NCBI RefSeq assembly: GCF_000224145.3
Contig: NW_004190483.2
Location: 14,688-78,687 of the forward strand
Reading direction: 5' to 3'
Source: Ciona intestinalis
Lineage: Eukaryota > Chordata > Ascidiacea > Phlebobranchia > Cionidae
Length of the DNA: 64,000 bases
How positions within the stretch are numbered: the first letter of the stretch is position 1; the number at the start of each line of letters is the position of its first letter. The notes below the pieces were generated by a model that was not told the DNA's origin, made no database searches, and worked only from the letters and a program-made list of their open reading frames with translations. The translations under genes were made by a program, and so were the position numbers. Below, in pieces: positions 44,256 through 55,889 of the stretch.

Positions 44256-47200
44256 ATGACATCAGTTTTGATTCCTATTCAATTGGATTTAGACTTGGAT
44301 CCTGAGAACCAACCAAGCACAGAGAAGCCAGAAAGCATAAAAGAAGCAATTGTAAAGAAGTTACGTGGAACCGGCGTTCTACATGATGAATATGTGACGT
44401 TTGGGCTTTCAAAGCACTACGACAAAATTAAAACGTTGATTGAATGTTTGCATTATGTTGATGGTGCATTAGTGGGGCAGGGGGAGGATTATATAGCGTC
44501 CCATGATGCAGCGTTGAAAGAAATATTTGAAGACGCGCTGGGGGGGTTGAGAAGCTTTGAAAAGCCGCCAAAAGTGGATCAAATTTTGGTTGCAGTTTAT
44601 GGTGTAAGTTGCATGAAGTATGAAGACTTCAAGCATTGGTTGAAAAGTATTCGAGGAAAACAACACATCGTATCGGAAGCTCTTCATACAGCGTGCTTCC
44701 TTCTTAACCCAGAGTATGACGGGTTTTCAGCTACATTTTCACGTCTCCCTAATTCTGCATGGAGAGACATGATGATCAAGAAAAGAGAATTGATGAAACA
44801 ATTTCTCTCTTATTTGTTGCCACGTACGTAATGCATTTGTGTAATGAACATATTATTATCTTCTTGTAGGTTTTAATTGTTTAATTTTCTTTATCAGTTG
44901 AATCAAAATCACCGGTAAAATTTTATGAATTCATTCGCCAACTTTCTATTGAGTTGGGTGCATCAGATATTGAAGAAAAAGCAAATAAAAGATTGGCCAA
45001 CCAAATCACTACAAAGGAAGAACAAGGAAAACTACATTGCTTGCAACAGGTAGTTTCGTTAAACAGCGAATACAGATATTTAACAACCAGTTTCTTCTGC
45101 AGACAATGCATTACAAAGACTCAGATACTGAGAATGACGGCAGTATTTACGACAGGTATTTATAAATAATATGATTTTAAAATATCTATGTTAATTATGA
45201 CAACACAACAGACCCCGGGACCCCCCCGGACAACGCAGCGTTTACATTCCACCGGGTGATGCTGCGATGGAATCTTACAGACTCAGCACTTTCATGAAAT
45301 ATCCACAAGATACTCCAGTAAACCCACGACATCTGGCAGCTGCTGGCTTCCATTATACTGGCTACAAGGACAGGGTCAAGTGCTTCTGGTAAATTAATAT
45401 AATGACACTATTAACATAAACAAAGTTAGATTTCTGAAGCAAAACCTGCAATATCCACCAATGTACTTTTTAATACAAGTTATTGAAATTAAAAACTGGT
45501 TTTAATAAATGTTTGTCATTGTGTAAAGTAAACCATTTGCGCCACAAGTAAACCAACAAAGATATTTCCGAGCGTATTATTGCGATTATCGGAATATTGT
45601 TTTCCCAGCGGGTGAATTCCCATCAGGGATTTACCTCCTATTGAGTAAAATTTGGAAAACCCCAAAGTTGAAACTTTTAGTTTATCGCAAAATTGTTTCT
45701 AGCATCCTCCATGCAGCCATGTTCCGCCGCCAAAGTCTAAATGTCAATATTTTACTTTGAACCGTCGTTAACTTTATAAAAAGTTCCAACCTTCTCGTTG
45801 TGCTTCATGTTGTTTGAACTGTCGAGTCGATTCGCTTTATTTCAGTTGAATTCAAATAATAGTTTGTTGAAAAAACAAATACGCCTCGCCAAATAGCCTA
45901 GTCTTTTGTTCGCTACTCGCTCCAAAAACTTTCGTTCTGGTGGAATACTCCAAAATAAAACACATGATCCGCGACACCAACCTTGGATTTGTTTAAATTT
46001 AAACAAGCCAACTTTTGAATATCAACATGGGTGCTACTCGCCATAAACATTCTCGATTTAGGGGAATACCGTAAAATTTGTTCGCACGACCCGTGTCCTT
46101 TTTCTTTCATTCTCTTTCAAGGACACGGCGCTTGGCAACGCAGTTTGATGTTGTCTCTCAATATTGGAGGTTAAAAAGGAAATGTCATATTGAATAGTTT
46201 GTTACTTTACATTTTTTTTAATCATTCGACTTGTATTGTTTAAAATTATTTGCCCTCCTACCATTTCAACGTAACTCAACATTGCTGTCTCCCTTGCCTT
46301 TTTCTCTTGGTTTTGTTGTGCGCAAGTATTTATACAGTTGGTTGAGTTACACTGAAATGTTTTGTTCGATTTGCGACTCTTTGGTAACCAACCTTGCGTG
46401 TTTCATTGAGTTACAATGCAAGAAATCTTTCGTTCCCACCTTTTCGTTTTAGTTTATGTTAGTATCAACTAGTGATGGTCTTATGGTTTTTTCCCTTGAA
46501 TTATTTCAGTAATTGTGTTACTACACAGACTATCCACTATATCCTTACATAGTGTTTCGTGCTTCAGTGGTAGGCGGGAATTTTGCTTTGTAACTTTCCC
46601 ATGAGTCATATGTTCTACAAATCATCAACCATTATTGCATCACTGTGGTGAAACTTTGTAGTTTTAAAACACTTCATCATATTACAAGATATTCAGATCA
46701 TAGTTAACAAAGAATATCGTATTTTTCACACTTAATAATATTCACAAGGCACATAGTAGTATAATTTGTACAACACTGTATTTTAACAGTTGCGGACTTT
46801 GCGTTGAAAGCTGGTGTGTTGGTGATGATGTTAAGTCTCCGCGTTGGCACAGAAGTAATTGTGAGTTCATACTTGGACAAGATTGTGGAAATCAACCGAT
46901 TGGTAAAATATTTCTTATTGATTATCATTAGCTGCATAGATCACATGGTTTGGTTACAGGTGGTTTGTTCGGCAACTTTATGCGACCATCTGGTTCAACT
47001 GGGGCAGGAGGGGATTTATTCCGAGACTTTGGCAGGGTATGTCACTTGGTATTGAAGCTTATTTATCATTTTAACATAACCTTCACTTGTAGCAGGGCTC
47101 ACAAAATATCTCGGTGCAACAAACGGCGCGCCCTGTGCCTGCTGGTATGATAATGAAGAGTGGGCCAAGTGAGTTTAGATTCACTTTTGTGATTCTTACG

Positions 47201-50200
47201 TTTCTAACATTATATTCCACCAGACCAAAGTACGCCGATGCAAACAGCACGTGTTGTGGAACCAACAAGACCAGCGTCGCAATACCAGGTTTTATACATA
47301 CTTTGGTAGATAATACCACGTTTTATACATACTTTGGTATATCAGCCTAATAATTAATGCAATATTCCCGCAGAGAGTTGAGCTTGCCACCATAGCTTCT
47401 CCATATCATGAACAACTTGTTAGAAGTCTTGATTTACGCAAAGAATCCGACAGATTGTGAGTTTCACTTCAAAGTTACTTTGACTTTAAACTTTCATTCT
47501 TTTTTTCAGTAAAACGTATGAGAACTGGCCTGCACAGAATCGAACAGTGTACGCAAGTGATTTGGCTCGTTCAGGCTTTTTTTACCTCGGTAATTTGGAT
47601 CGAGTCCAGTGTTTCTCATGTGGAGGAGTGTTGCGCAACTGGAATTATGGGGATAATATTACAGCTGAACACAGGAGACACTTCCCTCATTGCAGGTTTG
47701 TTGTTGATCCATGAATATGGATGATGACATGATGACACTTAACCCAGCAATCAATAAAATGAATTGACAAATTGTTAACAGGATGGTGCAAGGAACAGAA
47801 ACAAGGAACGTAGCATCAGCTGTTCCCCCCCCACAACCCATCCCTCCTCGTGGACCAGGAATCCAAGAACCTCCGGATCCCAATGAGACTGAAATGGTGA
47901 GATCTTCGTTGATCACTTTATCGCATTATTATGGATAGCAGTGTACAACCCTGTTGTGACTTCTTAGCAAAAAAAACAGTGTACCAAACAGCAAATGTTC
48001 TACGGGGTGGGTTCTTTACTAACCAGTTTATGTAACAGCGGGACTTGATGAATATGTTCCGATGCCAATACCCTGTAAGTCCTTACATGAGAAACGAGGA
48101 AAGCAGGTTTGAAACTTTTGATCATCGTTGGCCAGCAAGTAATGTTCGTGCATCACCAAGACAAATAGCAAAAGCTGGATTCTTTTTCCTTGGTGAGTTG
48201 TTATGTTACAAGTATAAGGTTAATATTCAAAGCAAATATATTCAGGTGACCGAGATCGTGTAAAGTGCTGGTATTGTAACGGAGGTTTACAGAACTGGGA
48301 TCCAGATGATGAACCATGGACTGAACACGCAAAGTGGTTTCCAACGTGAGTTAATAAATTTACTGTTCAGGGAAGCCTTACTCACATACTTAGACACCCC
48401 TATTGCACAGTTCATGGCTGAACATTTTAAGTTTATTGCGAGTTAATAACCTTGTAGAATGGGTTTTGGGAAGTTAGTCAATTGAGCAGTGTTATATTAC
48501 GATAGTAAAATTTATGGTACAAAGATATATAAACCTTACATATATAAAACTTTACCATCTGTTTAATGAATGTTTGCTGTGGAATGTCAAACAACAAAGG
48601 GTAGAAACTTTGTTTAACCGTTGGCTGTAAACAACACTGTTTGAATAGTCACTAGAATTCTCAATATTAAGAGCCATATTCTGTACCGCGCACAGCTACA
48701 GTACAGTAGACATAGAGAGGTGGTGGGAAAATATAAGGGTTTTCCCCGTCATATGTCACCACAGTGAAAAGTGTAGACATTTCTTTGTAAAGGCATAGCC
48801 AAGTGTCTGGAAATTGTCTCCAACAGTATAATGTGCACATAAGATTATATATTTTGTTTCATTAGTTCTATCAGCTCAAGAGAGAAAAGCAAACATAAAT
48901 TGTTATCCATGTTTGTTCAAGTTACTCATTGAATGGATTCTGTCAACTGTCCTTAAGTTTCCCAATATTTATAGTGCCTGGCACTCATTGTTTGGTTTGT
49001 TAGTATAACGAACTTTGTTAAACAATCATTCACAAAGTTGTACACGTGGTAACTTGGACACTAAATGGAACAGAACACCCGTGTTATAACGATTGTCGTT
49101 GCCCCGCCACGCGAGGATAAATAAGTTACATACGTGGTAACTTGTAAGCAGGCACAAGGTGTATGAAACAGAACACCCATGTTATAACGACTGTCGCTGC
49201 CCCGCCATGCGAGGATAAATAAGTTACATACGTGGTAACTAGTAGGCGGGCACGAGGTGTATGAAACAGAACACCCATGTTATAACGACTGTCGTTGCCC
49301 CGCCATGCGAGGATAAATAAGTTACATACATGGTAACTAGTAGGCGGGCACGAGGTGTATGAAACAGAACACCCATGTTATAACGACTGTCGTTGCCCCG
49401 CCATGCGAGGATAAATAAGTTACATACATGGTAACTAGTAGGCGGGCACGAGGTGTATGAAACAGAACACCCATGTTATAACGACTGGTGTTGCCCAGCC
49501 ATGCGAGGGTAAATAAGTTACATTCATTGTAACCAAATATCCACCAGATGCGAATTCTTGTTGCAACGAAAAGGACCAGACTTTGTTCACCGAATGGTTT
49601 CTCTTTATCCCAACTTACCCCGCCCAATACTTCGGGGTCCGTTTGACGTTCCCCCACGTGTGCCGGGGGCAAACCAGCGCGCCCCATCACCCCCACCCCC
49701 GATTATTGACCACAAGGTAACTTGTTCAATGTCTTAATGGAAATTGGAACACATACCAGCACTGTGGTAAAGCATTGGAGATGTCAATAAAACTTAAAAC
49801 TGTTCGTCCGGTGCTATGGCAAACCCGTCCGGTGCTATGGCAAAGTAATAGAAAGATATACTTGTATTTTGGTACAAGGGTTGGATGTTAAACATTGGAG
49901 CTGGTATAAAACTTAAAGTTGTTAGTCCAGTGCTATGGCATGGTGGTTAAGTGCTTGCCTCCAGGCTAAAGGACAATTGTTTAACACTGCTTGAGTTTTA
50001 CAAACTGTCAGCCATACAGTAAAATATTCAAAACAATCCAAAAAAAATACCAACTCCCTTACAAGCCAAGATATCTTTATTTAGGCCATGATTTGTCCAT
50101 TACTTTAATAATATTACTAACACAATAATCACACAGGCTGAGGTAGCAAAACAACAGGAACAAGTCAACAAATTCATGCTTGGTGATTTAGTGAAGTCAG

Positions 50201-53200
50201 CCACTGAGATGGGATTTGAAACTTCTGTTATACGACGTGTAGTGACAAGGTTGGTGGAAATTACAATGTGTTTCTATTGTGTGTGTTACAACGTATATAG
50301 GTTGATAGTATGAGGTGTATGAATACACCGTGCGTGTATGAGGTGTATGAATACACCATGTGTGTATGTGTAAGTGCGCTATCTCGGACCTAAAGCCATG
50401 ATTTCTGAGTAATTTCATGGCTTATCCTTTAGTCAAGCGTTACGTTTTTTTTAAATGTTGCGCCACTCTTTCAATTGTTAAGTGAACTATGTGTGTTGTG
50501 TTCATTTCCTTTTGAACCATTGTCCTTCCCCAATATACAATGAACACAAAGTACAACGACCTCTAACAGTTAGTTGCAACAACGGAAATACCCAACCAAC
50601 CACTATCATTTCCTAGAATGTTATCACCACCACACAGACAGTTCCTACTACTTATAAATGAATACAGAACTAAATATTAGTTGCAAGGCTGTAACGCCGA
50701 TATAATATTGTTTTTGTACAAGTTTTGCTTAGATTGTGGTATAGAATTGAAATTTACAAAACAATAATAACATATAGGTGTAAAAACTTGGGCTTACGTT
50801 TCACCATAATACAAAATGATAACAAGTAGCTGACGAACTTAAATAGAGTTGCGCCATCTGTTGCAACGATTACTTTAAATTATTTATAGCTGTAAGGTAA
50901 CATTATACACACACTCTAAATAGATGAACAAGTATCTATAAGCCTTGTGTTCGAAGCTAATAGACAGATACAGATAGATAGAGCTATCCATGTATTTGCC
51001 ACGCCTTATATTCACAACCATTACACAGCTTCTCCCACATTTACAACATTTTCACTTCCTGGTTTGATCAGCCGTATATATACGGAAGTTTCAATTACAT
51101 CACAATATCAATACAGGGCATTGGTTCTGTGGAAAACCGAAACTGGTTTCCAAACCAATAGTTCGGGGTTTGAGACATTTTAAATAGAGACATCTGGCAG
51201 GCAGAGCCTTTATAATAAATATAGCTGTGTAAATACACCATGTGTGTGTATGGTGTATAAGAAGACACCTATGTTATAGCTCGACAGTGAGCATGAGGTG
51301 TATGAATACACTATGTGTGTCTGGTGTATAAGAAGACACCCATGTTATAACTCAACAGTGAGCATGAGGTGTATGAATATACCATGTGTGTCTGGTGTAT
51401 AAGAAGACACTCATGTTATATGAGTTGTATAAACACAGCAATATTATCAACAGGCGACTTACTTCGGGAGGAAACTTGTACACGTCAGTTGCTGATTTGG
51501 TTGATGACATCACAGCTAATGAGAATGAGCCGAACAGTGACGATGATGATGAAACAAACGCTTCTCAACCATCACAAACAACCACTGTTAAAACACCAGG
51601 TGATTATGATGTTATCAATGTAACAATTGTGTTAAGGTATATTCTTGATCGACCTATGTAATGGAAAAGTGGTGAGGCACTTTCATCATAACTGAAAGAT
51701 TTGATGCTGCTACCATTGTGGGTGTATGTGTCCTTGGACAAAACATTAACGGCATTTGCTTCAACCCAGTGGTCACTAAAGGGTCAGTTAAAACTTTAAA
51801 TTGTCAGCTATGCGGAAAAACAATCACCCACAAAGTTACATACGTGGTAACTCGTAAGAGAACACGAGGTGTATGAAACAGAACACTTGTGTTATAACGA
51901 CTTTTCTTGCCCCGCCACGCAAGGATAAACAAGTTTCATTCAACAACAATTATTAATTAGTATTCATTGTAAACAGGAACAAACGAAATGGAGACCGGTC
52001 AAACAGAAACAGCAACTGGAGGAGGTAATTATGACATCATAGTTATCTTTATTGCATCATGGAAAGCTTGCATTTGTTTCAATTAGATATTAATTTGCTG
52101 AGCATGATAGAAATCTGACGCACATGATGTGTTTATGTTGCTGTGTGTTGTGGGGTATTTGGGGGGTGGGGGATTTTATTGGGGGGGATTTTGGGAGGTG
52201 GGGATTTTTTGGGGGGTGGGGAATTTTGGGGGGGGGGAATTTTGGAGGGGGATTTTTTGGGGTGAGATTTCTTTTTACTGCAATTTCAATGTTTTTAACA
52301 TCATTTTGATTTGATTTTAACCATTGTGTTATTATTAATGAATGTTGTTGCAATCAGAACAGTTTATTAATTTAATCAAAAGTTCAGACAGATTAACATG
52401 CGAGCAATTACACAAGGCAGGATTGCAACATATTTAATATCGTAATAACCATTTTATCGTGATATGATCAGTTGTCACTAATAAATAATAAAGATGTTTC
52501 TTAATTTACGTTTCTTTGGTGGTAAAAGTTCATGCCTTGGGTTTGGATTTCCTGATAAAACATCTCATTCATTGAATGACCAACCGTAACAATTGTAAGT
52601 AATTGTTAACACAATGCTGATTGTTACACTGCATTGCACACACATTCAACACTAGATATAGTACTGTGATGTAATAGACTGTAGTTATGATGTAATAAAG
52701 CTTATTCAATTAGTATTGAAGCAGTAGCAAATTATCCTAATATTCTATTAGTTTGTTTCTAAGCCCTTTGACCGACATTTCATTAAGTTTTTTCAGAAAT
52801 AAAGTTGGAATTAAAAGTTTAAGAATCATTACCAATATTGTTTGGTGGTGGCTTAGGTGTTAATATATAATTAATATTTATTATCTAAATGTTCCTACTA
52901 TTTATCTTTATTGTTCATTATGATTTACAGAAAGGACCAATGAATCAATGGAGACAGAGATAAGCATTCCACCAGGTTTGGAAACTAAGTACAAATGTAA
53001 CTTATATATCCCGGCCTTGTGGGGTTTTACAGTCGTAATAACACGAAAGTTCTGTTTTATACACCTCCCGCCAGCTTACGAGTTCCCATGTATGTAACTT
53101 GTTTATCCTCGCATGGTGGGGCAACAACAGTCGTTATTTATAACACAGGTGTTCTGTTTCATACACCTCCTGCCTGCTACAAGTTACCACGTGTGTAACT

Positions 53201-53467
53201 TATTTATCCTCGCATGGCGGGGCAATGACACTCCTCATAATTTTATCGCGTCTCTTGTTTGTTTCAGATGTAACTCCCTCAATGGAGGCAAGGATAAGAG
53301 AATTACAAGAAGAAAGAAAATGCAAAATATGTTTGGATAAAGTTGCCGACATCGTGTTTGTGCCGTGTGGTCATCTGTGCACTTGTACAGAGTGCGCTGA
53401 AGCGTTACGCAAATGTCCGATTTGTCGTAGCAAGATTGAGAGAGGAATTAAAACTTACATGTCTTAA
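44256..53467 (+). CDS. Inhibitor-of-apoptosis protein: novel N-terminus, 3 BIR, UBA, RING
   Basis: Nineteen phase-checked exons: 44256-44823, 44898-45049, 45103-45155, 45212-45388, 46790-46902, 46960-47036, 47096-47168, 47224-47288, 47374-47456, 47510-47695, 47782-47896, 48039-48192, 48246-48345, 49548-49716, 50137-50249, 51454-51599, 51977-52024, 52931-52975, 53268-53467. They give 878 residues. Residues 1-255 are a soluble, helix-rich region I do not recognise. BIR1 (about 280-350; [20 protein letters not shown]), BIR2 (about 450-516; [13 protein letters not shown]) and BIR3 (about 572-642; [20 protein letters not shown]) keep the CxxC..H..C zinc pattern. A UBA-like segment (about 697-755) follows, then an acidic linker and a C-terminal RING ([25 protein letters not shown]). 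IAPs are E3 ligases that bind caspases and signalling kinases. No CARD is seen between UBA and RING, so it is XIAP/BIRC2-like but not assignable to one vertebrate member. Confidence 0.93.
45389..46789. other. IAP intron 4, no recognised element
   Basis: This is the first long intron of the IAP gene, splitting BIR1 within its zinc-binding core. I see no exon or named repeat. A perfect 10-bp inverted repeat (CCGTGTCCTT at 46091-46100, AAGGACACGG at 46119-46128) with an 18-base pyrimidine-rich loop is the only structure noted. Confidence 0.5.
49021..49530 (-). repeat. 98-bp tandem array of SINE tails in IAP intron
   Basis: About five units with AAATAAGTTACATAC recurring every 98 bp (near 49119, 49217, 49315, 49413, 49511). 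Each has GGGCACGAGGTGTATGAAAC and ATAACGACTGTCGTTGCCCC. The orientation is opposite to the 4432 array. The last unit ends with the SINE terminal motif about 20 bases before the acceptor of the BIR3 exon at 49548. Confidence 0.85.
51232..51425 (-). repeat. 71-bp repeat, about 2.7 units, IAP intron
   Basis: Units carry ACCATGTGTGTCTGGTGTAT, AAGAAGACACCCATGTTATA and CAGTGAGCATGAGGTGTATG. This is the same family, reversed, as the larger array at 55182-55670. A single degenerate unit is at about 50300-50370. Confidence 0.75.
51665..51955 (-). mobile_element. Near-complete SINE, IAP intron
   Basis: Blocks in order: GATGCTGCTACCATTGTGGG, ATGTGTCCTTGGACAAAACA, CAACCCAGTGGTCACTAAAG, AATCACCCACAAAGTTACAT, CACGAGGTGTATGAAACAGA, CTTGCCCCGCCACGCAAGGA, then AACAAGTTTCATTCAACAAC. 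This is one of the best views of the whole element, although the tRNA-like head is diverged. Confidence 0.7.
52148..52263 (+). repeat. G-rich low-complexity tract, IAP intron
   Basis: A run of more than ten G tracts (GGGG to ten G) spaced by short ATTTT spacers lies on the coding strand of the IAP gene, between the exons at 52024 and 52931. The spacing allows G-quadruplex formation in DNA and nascent RNA. It could also contain sequencing errors in homopolymers. Confidence 0.7.
53075..53228 (+). repeat. SINE tail units before the RING exon
   Basis: About one and a half to two tail units: TTTATCCTCGCATGGTGGGG, TGTTCTGTTTCATACACCTC, ACTTATTTATCCTCGCATGG. They end some 40 bases before the acceptor of the last IAP exon (53268). 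A further degenerate unit begins near 53000. Confidence 0.7.
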
Positions 53468-55889
53468 GATATCGCATTTATGCAGCAGCTTGAAGGGAAG
53501 AGTTGTGTTGTGAATGCAACGTGTGTGCCATAATGTTATCTATGTTCTGTGTTTGAAGTACAACCATTGATTTAGTAATTGATACTCATGATCGTCATGA
53601 GGAGATTTCGTGTTGGAACGGATTATGTGCTTCAGCGCTCCTGTGAAAGAATTGAAGAAAAAGATTACATGATTAACCTGAAAAACATATCATATGATTA
53701 ACCTGAAGAACATTCATCATATGATGAAACCTGAACAATATGATCAGATGATAAACATTACATGACACAGATCACATGATGGAATCACGAAACTTGTTGC
53801 TCATCATCACAAACTTTATTTCTCTTCATCCAACTAAGTTTGCGAAAAAAATCTTTAAGTTTGGATTATTTTTTCGTTTATTAAAATTTTTAATTTAAAA
53901 TAATTTTCTTTAAAATGGTTTAAACCATATTCTCGTAAACTTAACTTTCTGAGTTTGCAAGTTACAACTAACAATTTTTGTGTAAACTAATTCCTGTGTT
54001 TATTATTCACTAATTACTTTGTCTAACCAGTTGTATACCCCCAATTTTCCCATGTTTTGTCCATAGTCAACTACGTTCATATATACGCTTGCATTATATA
54101 TATATACTATAATTGGATCCCATAGATATCCCATCTCGGGAATGTACATTGCATCTACCCGGACCTTATATCAAATATTTAGACGACATTTTATGCGACA
54201 GTGAATATTTGAGGTTGGCATTAAATGAATCCTAAAACCTCAACTCACGTAGTCACTAAGATTGGTCCGTTTGTAAATTTCGGATGCGCCTAAAATTTTT
54301 TCCGCTAAACCAACACATAATAACTTTGTAGTCGTATTCAAAAACTATGGATGTTTTAATGCTTCGTGAAAATGGGAGTTGAATTTTTGTTATCATTTGT
54401 CATCTTAATATTGATTGCTTCATAAAATGTTTACATTCTGTTTGCAACACTTCTACAACCTGTTTAATTTTCCACTGACTTGCTGATCGATGTAAATAAT
54501 AATTCATGTCACAGTAGTTTGAATCTTATGTTGTTTGTGTCGTAACAATTGTTTATTTTGATGTTCATCGTTATTTCTTCAAACATTATGATTGACACTG
54601 AACCATCAACTGTTTATTACGACCCCATATCTTATTATGCTCGTATCATAAACATATGATTGTTTACCATATGTGAAGCTTGAACAATGTTCAAAGGCAA
54701 ATATTGTAGTATGTTGTCGCCCCTATATCTGCTCCTATATCCCCTATATCTGTCGCCCCTAGATATGCTTTTCATAACGAACGTTTGTATCTTTAACTTC
54801 TGTACAGTTTCACATTAATTTGTTGGTTGTAACTTGCAGACTGGAAAGGGTTGGGCTGCATAAATGCGATATCTATGTTGGCTGGTAACATTGTGTTACC
54901 AGCAAGCATTGTACATAGTGTGTAGTAGTAGTAGTAGCTTGGTGTGATAATGCTCAAATTCAATTTAAAATTCTTTCACACTTAAAAATATTTTCAATTG
55001 AATTTTAATTATATGATCGTATATTCGGATAAATTGCTTAATAAAACAACCATGTTTAGCATGACATGTTGAATTATTTGTAGCTTGGATGGTTGCGGAC
55101 ATCATGGGTTGACAATGCATATGTAACATTAGGAGTGAAGTATTAGGAATACAGCAAAGCTACTTACTAGGCAGTGTCTTACACCTCATGCTCACTGTCG
55201 AGTTATAACATGAGTGTCTTTTTATACACCAGACACACATGGTGTATTCATACACCTCATGCTCACTGTCGAGTTATAACATAAGTGTCTTCTTATGCAC
55301 CAAACACACATGGTGTATTCATACACCTCATGCCCACTGTCAAGTTATAACATGAGTGTCTTTTTATACACCAGACACACATGGTGTATTCATACACCTC
55401 ATGCTCACTGTCGAGTTATAACATGGGTGTCTTCTTATGCACCAGACACACATGGTGTATTTATACACCTCATGCCCACTGTCGAGTTATAACATGAGTG
55501 TCTTCTTATGCACCAGACACACATGGTGTACTTATACACCTCATGCCCACTGTCGAGTTGTAACATGGGTGTCTTCTTATACACCAGACACACATGGTGT
55601 ATTCATACACCTCATGCTCACTGTCAAGTTATAACATAAGTGCTTTCTTATATATGATAACACATGTTGTATTACAGGAAGATGTAGCATAGATATTGTC
55701 AATTTTATTGATTTAGTTGGAAATATAATGAATTTACTTTTCATGAATTTCATAAATTAATTATTAATGATTTTGTTACAAACCATGATTATAAAAATTA
55801 AAAATAATAATTCGTAAATTTGATTGAAAAGGTAACGCTGGATGTAGCGCCTGTCAAATGACATCATAGAAGGGATTATGACATCATAA
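53468..55889. other. Intergenic region between IAP and SDR16C (convergent)
   Basis: 2.4 kb without a supported gene. The first part is AT-rich probable 3' UTR of the IAP gene. There is a short TAG trinucleotide run near 54923-54934. The 71-bp tandem array occupies 55182-55670. The last 200 bp before 55890 hold the SDR16C 3' end. Confidence 0.6.
55182..55670 (+). repeat. 71-bp tandem array (about 7 units)
   Basis: Units start CACCTCATGCTCACTGTCGA at 55182, 55253, 55324, 55395, 55466, 55537 and 55608. Each contains the near-perfect palindrome GGTGTATTCATACACC and a second inverted pair ATACACCAG...TGGTGTAT, so every unit can form a hairpin. Single units occur at about 56520-56580 and 50300-50370, and a reversed array at 51232-51425. 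Confidence 0.9.

Noticed and set aside
52090-52353. 87-codon Pro/Lys-rich minus frame
   Set aside because: Antisense of the G-rich low-complexity tract.
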